From Pontibacter sp. HSC-36F09 (lineage in GTDB: Bacteria; Bacteroidota; Bacteroidia; Cytophagales; Hymenobacteraceae), in NCBI RefSeq assembly GCF_024171605.1, contig NZ_JALKAA010000002.1, positions 682,001 to 746,000 of the forward strand: a stretch of DNA of 64,000 bases, written 5' to 3'. Shown here piece after piece: positions 7,984-16,716 of the stretch. The notes below the pieces were generated by a model. The model saw only the letters and a program-made list of their open reading frames with translations, ran no database searches and was not told the origin of the DNA. Position 1 is the first letter of the stretch, and every line of letters starts with the position of its first letter. The position numbers and the translations under genes are program-made.

Positions 7984-10900
7984 ATGAGAAAAATCTTAAC
8001 CATTGCAGCTTGTCTCGCCCTGGGAGCAGCAGGCAGTGCGATGGCGCAGGAGACCTTTCCGCGCAATGGCGTATATGATGAGCGCACCGGACTGGTAGCT
8101 CTCACCAACGCCACCATCCACACCGATTACAAAACCAAAATTGAAAACGCTACCCTCCTGATCCGTAACGGGAAGGTAGAGGCTGTGGGCACCAAAGTAC
8201 AAGTGCCTGCCGGCGCTATCGTAGTGGATGCCAAGGGCAAGCACATCTACCCGGGCCTGGTAGATATGTTCACCAGCTACGGTTTGCCGGAAGTGCAGCC
8301 AGCCCGCCGCAACTGGACAGCACCACCGCAAGAGGAGTCTACCAAGCAGGGTGCCTACAACTGGAACCAGGCCATTCGTCCAGAAACCAACGCGGTAGAG
8401 CTTTTTAAAGTAGACAAAAAACAGGCAGAGGAACTGCGCAAACTGGGCTTCGGTACTGTGTTGGCAGTGCACCGCGACGGTATTGCCCGCGGTACGGCCA
8501 CACTGGTAACATTGGCTGATAAGCGCGAGAACGAAGTGATCCTGCTGGATAAGGCAGCCGCTGCGCTTTCGTTCGAAAAAGGTTCTTCGCCGCAGGATTA
8601 CCCCAATTCCCTGATGGGATCTATCGCCCTGTTGCGCCAGACATACCTGGATGCGCAATGGAACAACATGAACCCGGGTCGTGAGCAGAACATCTCGCTG
8701 GCCGCTTTTACAGGTGCTAACAACTATCCACAGATATTCGAAGCGAACAGTAAACTGAACATGCTGCGTGCCGACAAGGTAGGCGACGAGTTCAGGAAGC
8801 AATACATCATCAAAGGTGGTGGCGACGAGTACCAGATGATCAAAGAGATTAAGGCGACCAATGCCCCGATCATCGTTCCATTGAATTTTCCGGAGGCTTA
8901 CAACGTGGAGGATCCTTATGATGCCCGTCGTGTGCCACTTGATGCGATGAAGCATTGGGAAATGGCCCCGTCCAACCCGGCAGCTTTGCAAAAGGCAGGT
9001 ATACCGTTCGCCTTCACTACCGCCGACCTTAAAGACAAAAAAGACTTTTTGCCAAACCTGCGCAAAGCCATTGAGTATGGCCTGTCAGAAGAGGAAGCCC
9101 TGAAAGCACTAACTGCTACGCCGGCTCAACTTCTGAAAGCCGACAAGCACGTAGGTAGCCTTGATAAAGGCAAACTGGCCAACTTCATCATCACAAGCGG
9201 CAACCTGTTTGCCGAGGACAATGTGATCCTGGAGAACTGGGTGCAGGGCAATCAGTACAAGATCACCGAGGTACCCGCCGATTACCGTGGCATCTATACC
9301 CTGAAGATCGGGCAGCAGCCGGAGCGCAAACTCCAGATTGCCGGCACACCTGAAAAACCGGAGTTGAAAGTAATTGGTCAGGACACCGTGACAGGCAAGA
9401 TCACTGTTAGCGGCAACCTGGTAACGCTGTCATTCAACAAAGACAAGAAAAGCAAAGAAGCCATCCGTTTGAGCGGTTGGTACGCAGACAAGAACCTGCA
9501 GGGCGAAGGCCAGCTGCCGGACGCAACATTGGTGAAATGGAACGCAAAGTTCTCCGAAGCCATGACTGAGAAAGCTAAGAAAGACGCGGCCAAAGAAAAG
9601 CAGGCAATTGAACTGGGTAACATGATCTATCCGTTCCAGGCCTTCGGACAGGCTGAGTTGCCAAAACAGGAGACGGTGCTGATCAAAAATGCTACGGTAT
9701 GGACGAACGAGAAAGAAGGCGTACTGCAGAATACCGACATGGTGCTGAAAAATGGCAAGATCGCAAAAGTAGGCAAAAACCTGACCGAGTCGGGCGCCCG
9801 CGTAATTGACGGAACAGGCAAGCACGTAACAGCCGGTATCATCGACGAGCACTCGCACATTGCGCTGCAGGGTGTGAACGAAGGTACGCAGGCCGTAACC
9901 GCCGAAGTACGCATGATGGACGTGCTGAACCATGAAGATCCGAACATCTACCGTCAGTTGGCTGGTGGCGTGACCACTTCGCAATTGCTGCACGGCTCTG
10001 CCAACCCGATCGGTGGTCAGTCAGCTCTCATTAAGCTGCGTTGGGGCAAGAGCCCGGACGAACTGTTTGTGGAAAATGCCGACGGCTTTATCAAATTTGC
10101 TTTGGGTGAAAACGTGAAGCATTCCAACCGCGCTCCTGCACACAACGTGCGCTTCCCGCAAACAAGAATGGGTGTGGAGCAGGTATACGTAGATGCTTTC
10201 CAGCGTGCCAAAGAGTACGAGCAGGCCTGGAAGAACTACAACAAAATGTCGAAGAAGCAGAAAGCTGCTGCCGGTGAGCCACGCCGCGACATCGAACTAG
10301 AGACCCTGGTAGAAATTCTGAATGGCAAGCGCCATATTACGTGCCACTCTTACGTGCAGTCAGAGATCAACATGATGATCAAAGTTGCCGACCAGATGGG
10401 CTTCAAAGTGAATACCTTTACCCACATCCTGGAAGGGTATAAAGTAGCTGACAAAATGCGCGACCACGGTGCCGGCGGTTCTACCTTCGCTGACTGGTGG
10501 GCTTATAAGATGGAGGTGAAAGACGCCATCCCGCAGAACGCCGGTATTATGCATCACCTTGGCGTGACCACAGCTATCAACTCTGATGATGCTGAAATGG
10601 CCCGTCGCCTGAACCAGGAAGCTGCCAAAAGCGTGAAGTATGCCGGGGTGAGCGAAGAGGATGCCCTGAAAATGGTGACCCTGAACCCAGCTAAACTCCT
10701 GCACCTGGACGACCGCATGGGTAGCATTAAAGTAGGCAAAGACGCCGACGTAGTGCTATGGAACAACCACCCGCTTTCGATCTACGCCCGTGCTGAGAAA
10801 ACATTTGTGGACGGCATCGCTTACTACGACCTGGAGCGTGACACGCAAATGCGTACCGAACTGGAGAAGGAGCGCATGCGCCTCGTGCAAAAGATGCTGC

Positions 10901-11010
10901 AGGCCAAAACAACTGGTGCCAGAACACAGGGCCCGCCAATGCGTCGCGCCTCTGTGGTACACTGCGAGGACGTAGAGCACCACGCGGAAGAGGACTACAT
11001 GGCTTACTAA
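7984..11010 (+). CDS. Exported two-domain amidohydrolase
   Basis: A 1008-residue protein with a signal peptide ending AMAQ. Two amidohydrolase-superfamily units follow in tandem. In the first (about 30-440), the metal-site strand reads GLVDMFTSYG, so the HxH pair is missing. In the second (about 560-985), the metal ligands are present: His623 and His625 in DEHSHIA, His788 in CHSY, His814 in THILEG and Asp868 in NSDDAE. The second unit is therefore the likely active hydrolase of the imidazolonepropionase/cyclic-imidase type, acting in the periplasm. An inverted repeat and 98 bp separate it from a second amidohydrolase gene, so they probably form an operon. The substrate is unknown. Confidence 0.9.
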   Translation: MRKILTIAACLALGAAGSAMAQETFPRNGVYDERTGLVALTNATIHTDYKTKIENATLLIRNGKVEAVGTKVQVPAGAIVVDAKGKHIYPGLVDMFTSYGLPEVQPARRNWTAPPQEESTKQGAYNWNQAIRPETNAVELFKVDKKQAEELRKLGFGTVLAVHRDGIARGTATLVTLADKRENEVILLDKAAAALSFEKGSSPQDYPNSLMGSIALLRQTYLDAQWNNMNPGREQNISLAAFTGANNYPQIFEANSKLNMLRADKVGDEFRKQYIIKGGGDEYQMIKEIKATNAPIIVPLNFPEAYNVEDPYDARRVPLDAMKHWEMAPSNPAALQKAGIPFAFTTADLKDKKDFLPNLRKAIEYGLSEEEALKALTATPAQLLKADKHVGSLDKGKLANFIITSGNLFAEDNVILENWVQGNQYKITEVPADYRGIYTLKIGQQPERKLQIAGTPEKPELKVIGQDTVTGKITVSGNLVTLSFNKDKKSKEAIRLSGWYADKNLQGEGQLPDATLVKWNAKFSEAMTEKAKKDAAKEKQAIELGNMIYPFQAFGQAELPKQETVLIKNATVWTNEKEGVLQNTDMVLKNGKIAKVGKNLTESGARVIDGTGKHVTAGIIDEHSHIALQGVNEGTQAVTAEVRMMDVLNHEDPNIYRQLAGGVTTSQLLHGSANPIGGQSALIKLRWGKSPDELFVENADGFIKFALGENVKHSNRAPAHNVRFPQTRMGVEQVYVDAFQRAKEYEQAWKNYNKMSKKQKAAAGEPRRDIELETLVEILNGKRHITCHSYVQSEINMMIKVADQMGFKVNTFTHILEGYKVADKMRDHGAGGSTFADWWAYKMEVKDAIPQNAGIMHHLGVTTAINSDDAEMARRLNQEAAKSVKYAGVSEEDALKMVTLNPAKLLHLDDRMGSIKVGKDADVVLWNNHPLSIYARAEKTFVDGIAYYDLERDTQMRTELEKERMRLVQKMLQAKTTGARTQGPPMRRASVVHCEDVEHHAEEDYMAY

Positions 11011-11085
11011 ATTGTTAAATTGTAAAATGGCTAAATTGCTGTTTGGGGATTGTGAAAATCGCAAGCGAACTAACAATTTAACAAT
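11011..11085. repeat. 13 bp inverted repeat between the amidohydrolase genes
   Basis: ATTGTTAAATTGT at 11011-11023 and its exact complement at 11073-11085 enclose 49 bp. The right arm runs on into a degenerate run of AACAATNNANCAAT words up to 11104, five bases before the next start codon. It may form an mRNA hairpin within the operon. Confidence 0.75.
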
Positions 11086-11108
11086 GCAGCAATCTAACAA
11101 TCAATAAG

Positions 11109-12440
11109 ATGAAAATTCACACAAGATATATTTCCGCTTTCGTGGCTCTTATGCTGAGCGTGCCTGCCTTTGCGCAGGTGCCGGTGCCCGCCGCGAAGCA
11201 AAGTAAGCCTGTACTGCTCACAGGTGCTACCCTGCACGTGGGCAACGGCAAGGTGGTAGAAAACGCCGCCGTTGGTTTCGACAATGGCAAGATCACCTAT
11301 GCAGGTCCGCTAAGCGGCGCAAACCGCAACGGGCACGAAGTGATCGACGTGGCCGGGCAGCACATTTATCCAGGTCTGATCCAACCGAACTCACAGCTTG
11401 GTCTGAACGAGATTGAGAGCGTGCGTGCTACGCTGGATATGCGTGAAGTGGGGCAGTTTAACCCGAACGTGCGCGCTGTGGTAGCCTACAATACCGACTC
11501 TGATATTGCCCCGACCATACGTGCCAATGGCGTTTTAATGACGCAGGTAACGCCGGTGGGCGGAACGATTTCGGGTTCTTCGTCGGTCGTGCAACTGGAC
11601 GCCTGGAACTGGGAAGATGCCATTGTGAAAGCCGACATAGGTATACACCTGAGCTGGCCGAACATGATCATCAACACAGGTATGGCGCCTAACCCGCGCA
11701 TGGCCAGCATGGGCCAGAACCGCGAGCAGGCCATTGTCGAACTGGGTCAGTTGCTGCGAGACGCTTCAGTGTACAAGCAGGCCAAAAACGAAAGAGAGAA
11801 CCTGAAACTCTCCTCGCTGACAGGTTTATTCGACGGCTCTAAAAAGCTATACCTGCACGCCAACTATGGCAAGGAGATCATTGAAGGAGTGAACTTCGTG
11901 AAGCAGCACGGCGTGAAGGACATCGTAGTAGTAGGTGCCCGCGACGCAGTTGCCGTAGCCGATTTCCTGAAAGCTAATAACATTGCCGTGATCTATTCTG
12001 GCGTACATGCTCTGCCCTCCCGTTCTGACGAGGATGTGGACATGCCATACAAAACGCCATTCCTGTTGCAGCAGGCCGGTATCCCTTTCGCTTTGGACTA
12101 TGACCTGAGCACACACGGTATCCGTAATCTGCCTTTTATAGCCGGTACAGCGGTGGCCCACGGTCTTGACAAGGAGCAGGCACTGGCTGCGATCACCCTC
12201 AACACGGCCAAAATCCTGGGCGTAGACCAGCAGGTAGGTTCTGTTGAAGTAGGCAAAGACGCGACCATCGTAGTTTCCGCCGGTGATATCCTGGATATGC
12301 GCACCAACAATGTAACGCACGCCTTCATCCAGGGCCGCAAGATCGACCTGAACGACAAGCAGAAGTACCTCTACGAGAAGTTCAACGGCAAGTACCGGAC
12401 AGAGCAGCCTGCTACTGCAGGTCCAAAAGCTCAGAAATAA
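11109..12440 (+). CDS. Exported amidohydrolase-like protein, metal site degenerate
   Basis: A 443-residue protein with a signal peptide ending PAFAQ, resembling the first half of the preceding 1008-residue protein. Composite-domain strands (LTGATLHVGNGKVVENAAVG, and the C-terminal LGVDQQVGSVEVGKDATIVV) are typical of amidohydrolases. After HIYPGLI, the place of the HxH pair reads QPNSQLG, so the first two metal ligands are absent. It is probably a non-catalytic partner or an enzyme with an altered site. It is co-oriented with the active paralogue and 98 bp away, which suggests a periplasmic complex; this is inference. Confidence 0.87.
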   Translation: MKIHTRYISAFVALMLSVPAFAQVPVPAAKQSKPVLLTGATLHVGNGKVVENAAVGFDNGKITYAGPLSGANRNGHEVIDVAGQHIYPGLIQPNSQLGLNEIESVRATLDMREVGQFNPNVRAVVAYNTDSDIAPTIRANGVLMTQVTPVGGTISGSSSVVQLDAWNWEDAIVKADIGIHLSWPNMIINTGMAPNPRMASMGQNREQAIVELGQLLRDASVYKQAKNERENLKLSSLTGLFDGSKKLYLHANYGKEIIEGVNFVKQHGVKDIVVVGARDAVAVADFLKANNIAVIYSGVHALPSRSDEDVDMPYKTPFLLQQAGIPFALDYDLSTHGIRNLPFIAGTAVAHGLDKEQALAAITLNTAKILGVDQQVGSVEVGKDATIVVSAGDILDMRTNNVTHAFIQGRKIDLNDKQKYLYEKFNGKYRTEQPATAGPKAQK

Positions 12441-12468
12441 AATTTTACACTCTCACCTTAAACGAAAG

Positions 12469-12499
12469 AGCGCTGCCCGGTTGAGGCGGCGCTTTTTGT
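12469..12499 (+). terminator. Terminator of the amidohydrolase operon
   Basis: The stem AGCGCTGCC / GGCGGCGCT (one G-T pair) has a 7-base loop and is followed by TTTTTGTT, 29 bases after the stop codon. Confidence 0.8.
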
Positions 12500-12524
12500 T
12501 TTTGTTGCTATCGCAGGTGCTGTG

Positions 12525-13000
12525 ATGGCGCGAGCGTCCACGTTCGTGTCTACGATAGTGGGGCCTCTGGCCCGGGTATAGGTATAGGTATAGGTATAGG
12601 TATAGGTATAGGTATAGGTATAGGTATAGGTATAGGTATAGGTATAGCGGGAATGTGGTTTTGCATAGGACCAGTTTTTAACTGGCGTAGCGGCGGCTTT
12701 TGCAGGTATAGCAAATAGTTTCGTTGCATTGCTTCGCCTGTGCGGCGGGCACCTTCTTTTTGTATTGACACAAAAAGAAGGCAAAAAAGTCAAGACTCCC
12801 CAAACTCGCTGAACGCTCAAACAGTGGGTAGTCATTTAAGTGCACCTGGCTCAGGAAATTTGTTTCATAGCCTAAGGGGCAAGTTACTCTTGCTATACCT
12901 GCAAGCGTGCTGATACAATAACTACAACGCTTATACTTATAAATTCGCAACGGCAGGAAAGTCCCCCTTTGAAGGGGGCAGGGGGATGTTAAGCGTGCCG
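12525..13000. repeat. Intergenic repeat element, copy B
   Basis: This is the second copy of the element at 6062-6593, in the same orientation. It keeps the same order of blocks from ATGGCGCGAGCGTCCACG to the CCCCTTTGAAGGGGGCAGGGG hairpin word near 12964. Relative to copy A it lacks about 100 bp near its end and a ~20 bp block near 12765, but its GGTATA tandem is four times longer. It occupies the spacer between the convergent amidohydrolase and ComEC genes. Open frames across it are repeat artefacts. Confidence 0.85.
12575..12646. repeat. GGTATA tandem repeat, 12 units
   Basis: Twelve perfect head-to-tail GGTATA hexamers (72 bp) inside repeat copy B. Copy A has three units at 6112-6129. The unit is the core of the word scattered through the whole window. 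Confidence 0.98.
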
Positions 13001-13035
13001 GAAAATCTTATCAAAAACCCTGAGATAGACCTCTG

Positions 13036-15141
13036 CTACAACTCCACCACCAACGCCCCTAACTCCGTCACATCATAAAACGCTATACCTGCCTCTGCCA
13101 GTTGTGGCCTTAATCGCTGCAGGTACCAGGGGGCATTGGAGGCGTCGAGTACTAACTGTTTGAAGCGGAAGGGCTGCAGTTCCTCGGGCTTTATTCGCAC
13201 GTTTTGGGTGATCAGCAGGTAATCAACTTCAAAATCGGGGAGTGGCTGCACTTTGATCGGTTTCGAAACCACGAGCAGGCGCTTGCCCTGCCAAACAAGC
13301 AGACTGTTGTTGTCAGGTAGTATCACGTGGCTTATACCTGTAGTTGAAGCATCTGTGAAGGTATAGGTATTGGCTTGTTGCACACCTTTGTGCCACAGGT
13401 AGGGCTGAATATTGAAGGTATAGTTCTGTGGCGCCAGCGGTTGGTCGCTTAATACTGCTCCCTGCTGTCCGCGTACAAAGCTGAGCGCAGTGGCATTGCG
13501 CATGTTGTAGACCACTAAACTACGTTGGTTGCGCTGCGAGCTTATTTCTATAATTTCCTGAACCGCCAGCATGGCCACCACAACAGTAGCCAAAGCAAAG
13601 TAGCGGAGTTTTTTGTACGAGAAAAATAGAATGATGAGGAGCATCAGGGCATAAAGCAGCCAGGCTTGGGTATAGCTGATATCGATGCCATTTATCAGGG
13701 CCTCCGGAAGCTGGTGCACCCGTATGGTGAATTCGTTCATGAACCAGATGGACCAAAAATGGGATTGGAACGCCAGGTACGACAGAAAAGGCACCCACGA
13801 GAAGGCCAGGGCTGCCACACCGGTATACAGCGCCAGGGTAGAAAGCGGCACGACGACCAGGTTAGCCAACCAGAAGTAGACCGGGAACTGGTGGAAATAT
13901 AGCAAGCCCAGCGGGAAGGTGATGAGTTGCGCGGCTACCGAAATCGTAGACAAAGCCCAGACCTTATCCAGCAGCCAGTTATCAAATGTCACGATCTTGT
14001 AGAGCAAAGGCTGCAGGTATACGATGCCGAGTACGGCCAGGAAGGAGAGCTGAAACCCGACGTCCAGCAGGTAGTAAGGTTCGTAGAGCAGCAGGAAAAA
14101 GGCCGCTATACCTAGTGTATTGTAGATGTTGGGGCGGCGGCTGATGGTGCGCGCTACCGTTACCAAACTGAACATGACCACAGCCCGGAGTACTGAGGGA
14201 GAAAGACCCGTGATAAAGGCATACATCCACAGAAAAGCGATCAAGAAAGCAGCTACAACTATTTTTTGGCGGCGGGTGCGGTTCACATACACCAGAAACA
14301 ACATCAGCACACTGTAGATCAGGCCCACGTGTAGTCCCGATACGGCCAGCACGTGCGTAGTGCCGGTGTTGTTGTATACCTGCAGAATCTCGTTATCCAG
14401 TTCGTCTTTTACACCCAGCAGCAACGCCGAGGAAATGCCATATTCGCGACGCTCTTCTATAGATTCTTTCAGCAGCACGTCCAGTTTGCGACGAAGTTGA
14501 ATGCTGTAGTGTAGGACCGGATTCGGCGGATCGGAGCCTATGAACTGGTACTGCTGCGGCTGCAAAAAATGGCGGTGGTATACCTGTTTGTTGGCCAGGT
14601 ACTGACGGTAGTCGAATTGGTTGGGGTTGGCAGGTGGTGCCACAAGCAGAGGCGCGCCTTTTATCAGCAGCCGGTCGCCATAACTTACTTCATACTCCCG
14701 CTTAGAGTCATGTGGCACGGAGAGCTGCACTTTGCCCTCTGCAACTTGCCACTGGCCGTTTACCTGCACCTGTTCTATTTGCAGCACCGTGTTCTGGTAG
14801 CCGGGTTTCTGCACCACGTAATCATCCACGACACCAACATAGTAAGCGGGCGTAGCAGAAAGCTTGCTCAGGTGCAGCGGGCGGTGCACTTCGGTATGCT
14901 GATGCGTGACCCACATGCCGCCGGCAACAAAGCAAAACAGCCCGGCTATACCTGCCAGTGTGTTGGCTTCTACGGATTTCAACCGGCGTGCGACAAGGTA
15001 TAGCACCAGGTATAGGGCAACAAAAAAGGCAAAGAGCTCAGGGCTATACCTGAACTCTTTGCCTTTGTACAGGTACACGAGTATACCTGCTATAAAGCTA
15101 AGAACAATGCGAACAAAAGGGTAGGGAGCCCACCGTTTCAT
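13036..15141 (-). CDS. comEC: ComEC/Rec2-family DNA-uptake channel
   Basis: A 701-residue inner-membrane protein. Two to three N-terminal hydrophobic segments are followed by an OB-like DUF4131 region (about 80-190), then the polytopic ComEC competence domain (about 230-520) with the hallmark TTHVLAVSGLHVGLIYSVL. The C-terminal ~150 residues lack the HxHxDH metallo-beta-lactamase signature found in Bacillus ComEC, as is usual in Bacteroidota. It would carry single-stranded DNA across the inner membrane. Its start overlaps the stop codon of the upstream GNAT gene by one base (TGATG), so translation is likely coupled. Confidence 0.93.
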   Translation of the reverse strand: MKRWAPYPFVRIVLSFIAGILVYLYKGKEFRYSPELFAFFVALYLVLYLVARRLKSVEANTLAGIAGLFCFVAGGMWVTHQHTEVHRPLHLSKLSATPAYYVGVVDDYVVQKPGYQNTVLQIEQVQVNGQWQVAEGKVQLSVPHDSKREYEVSYGDRLLIKGAPLLVAPPANPNQFDYRQYLANKQVYHRHFLQPQQYQFIGSDPPNPVLHYSIQLRRKLDVLLKESIEERREYGISSALLLGVKDELDNEILQVYNNTGTTHVLAVSGLHVGLIYSVLMLFLVYVNRTRRQKIVVAAFLIAFLWMYAFITGLSPSVLRAVVMFSLVTVARTISRRPNIYNTLGIAAFFLLLYEPYYLLDVGFQLSFLAVLGIVYLQPLLYKIVTFDNWLLDKVWALSTISVAAQLITFPLGLLYFHQFPVYFWLANLVVVPLSTLALYTGVAALAFSWVPFLSYLAFQSHFWSIWFMNEFTIRVHQLPEALINGIDISYTQAWLLYALMLLIILFFSYKKLRYFALATVVVAMLAVQEIIEISSQRNQRSLVVYNMRNATALSFVRGQQGAVLSDQPLAPQNYTFNIQPYLWHKGVQQANTYTFTDASTTGISHVILPDNNSLLVWQGKRLLVVSKPIKVQPLPDFEVDYLLITQNVRIKPEELQPFRFKQLVLDASNAPWYLQRLRPQLAEAGIAFYDVTELGALVVEL

Positions 15142-15569
15142 CAGCCCTTAAAGACCATTTTGTAGTGCTGTATATCGCACTCCGTGAACATATTGCCTTC
15201 GGCCACGAAGCCGTGGCGCTTGTAGAAGTTAACGGCCAGCAGCTGTGCGTTCAGGTATACCTTGCTGTAGGCATGGTCGGACTGCACATCCTGCAGTACG
15301 GCCTGCAACAGCGCGGCACCTACCTGTCGGTTGCGGTAGTCAGCCAGCACGGCAAAGCGCTCCAGTTTTATACCTTGCTCCGTCTGGCGCCAGCGGGCAG
15401 CGCCGCAGGGTATACCCTCACAGGTAGCCAGGTAGTGACGGGCCGTGGACTCAAACTGGTCACGTTCCGCCTCACGGGGCACCTGCTGCTCTTCTACAAA
15501 AACCTGTTCACGTATGCTGAACGCGGCAGACCTATCCTGCTCACGTTCAGCACGTATTACCTCAATCAT
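15141..15569 (-). CDS. GNAT-family N-acetyltransferase
   Basis: A 142-residue single-domain GNAT protein. REQVFVEEQQVP near the N terminus and the acetyl-CoA loop LADYRNRQVGAALLQAVL are the family motifs, with YLNAQLLAVNFYKRHGF as motif B. The substrate is unknown. It lies 21 bp after phoH and overlaps comEC by one base, so phoH, this gene and comEC look like one minus-strand operon. Confidence 0.9.
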   Translation of the reverse strand: MIEVIRAEREQDRSAAFSIREQVFVEEQQVPREAERDQFESTARHYLATCEGIPCGAARWRQTEQGIKLERFAVLADYRNRQVGAALLQAVLQDVQSDHAYSKVYLNAQLLAVNFYKRHGFVAEGNMFTECDIQHYKMVFKG

Positions 15570-15590
15570 CTTGTGTTATCCGATCAGCTG

Positions 15591-16619
15591 CTATACCTTT
15601 CTTTTGCGGCCATTCACGCTCACGGGAGTGCCTTCTTCAGCGGCTTCAGCCTCGAGTCTGGCGGTTTGCCGATCCTCGTCTGCTTTGGTATAGGCCTCCA
15701 CGATGTCGCGCACCAAGCGGTGACGCATTACGTCTTCCGGCTGCATTTCGATGAAACCGATCCCTTTGATATCGCGCAAGGTATGCAGGGCATCAATAAG
15801 GCCGGATTTCTGGCGATGCGGCAAGTCGATCTGCGAACGGTCGCCGTTGATCATGACCTTCGAGGTAGGGCCCATACGGGTCAGGAACATCTTGATCTGC
15901 GCCGGCGTGGTGTTCTGCGCCTCGTCCAGCAACACAAAGGCATTGCTCAGGGTACGGCCACGCATGTAAGCCAGCGGTGCGATCTCAATTATCTTGCTTT
16001 CCTGATAGTATTTGAGCTTTTCCATCGGGATCATGTCCTCCAGGGCGTCGTAGATCGGGCGCAGATATGGGTCCACCTTCTCCTTCATGTCGCCTGGCAG
16101 AAAGCCCAGGTTTTCGCCGGCTTCCACCACAGGGCGGGAGATGATGATCTTCTTTACCTCTTTGTTCTTGAGCGCGCGCACAGCCATAGCCACCGAGATA
16201 TACGTTTTGCCGGTACCCGCAGGCCCCAGCGCAAACACCAGGTCATTGTTCTCCACCAGGTCTACCAGTTTTTTCTGGTTAGGCGTCTTGGCTTTGATAA
16301 TGCCGCCCTTGCTGCCATATACAATCACGTCCGGCGAAGTGACGATTACATCTTCCTCCGTAAAAGAGTCAGATGAAAGGTATCTATTTACGCTGTTATG
16401 CGTAATCTTCCCGAACTTGTGATAGTGATCGATCAGCGAAGAAAGGATCTCGTGTATTTTAGTTATCTCGGGCGTTTGCCCCTGAATTTTGATTTCGTTG
16501 CCTCTGGATATGATCTTGCTGCTCGGAAATGCGGCTGCAAGCTGCTTGATATTCTGATTCTCTGTCCCCAGAAAATCGATAAGAGAGATATTCTCTAATG
16601 TTATTACTTTCTCTACCAA
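15591..16619 (-). CDS. phoH: PhoH-like P-loop ATPase
   Basis: A 342-residue cytoplasmic protein. An N-terminal small RNA-binding-like region (about 20-75) is followed by a PhoH ATPase domain with Walker A GPAGTGKT (132-139) and Walker B VLLDEAQN (about 229-236). The length and two-part layout fit the PhoL/YbeZ group, which pairs with the RNase YbeY in RNA metabolism; ybeY is not in the window. It is first gene of the apparent phoH-GNAT-comEC operon and is divergent from the SAM hydrolase gene at 16717. Confidence 0.95.
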   Translation of the reverse strand: MVEKVITLENISLIDFLGTENQNIKQLAAAFPSSKIISRGNEIKIQGQTPEITKIHEILSSLIDHYHKFGKITHNSVNRYLSSDSFTEEDVIVTSPDVIVYGSKGGIIKAKTPNQKKLVDLVENNDLVFALGPAGTGKTYISVAMAVRALKNKEVKKIIISRPVVEAGENLGFLPGDMKEKVDPYLRPIYDALEDMIPMEKLKYYQESKIIEIAPLAYMRGRTLSNAFVLLDEAQNTTPAQIKMFLTRMGPTSKVMINGDRSQIDLPHRQKSGLIDALHTLRDIKGIGFIEMQPEDVMRHRLVRDIVEAYTKADEDRQTARLEAEAAEEGTPVSVNGRKRKV

Positions 16620-16716
16620 ATGTTTAAGCTTATATAGTACGTTGGTAATATATTCTGTAAATTAGCTAAAATTGTTACAATATGATGACAAATCTACTTA
16701 AATTATAGTTCGCTCT

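Noticed and set aside
12575-12646. CRISPR-like array
   Set aside because: The repeats are contiguous hexamers without spacers, and no cas gene is in the window.
12458-12835. Open frames with Tyr-Thr or Ile-Pro dipeptide runs across the repeat element
   Set aside because: They are translations of the GGTATA tandem array and repeat core on the minus strand; no conserved domain, and the same blocks occur in copy A with frames broken.
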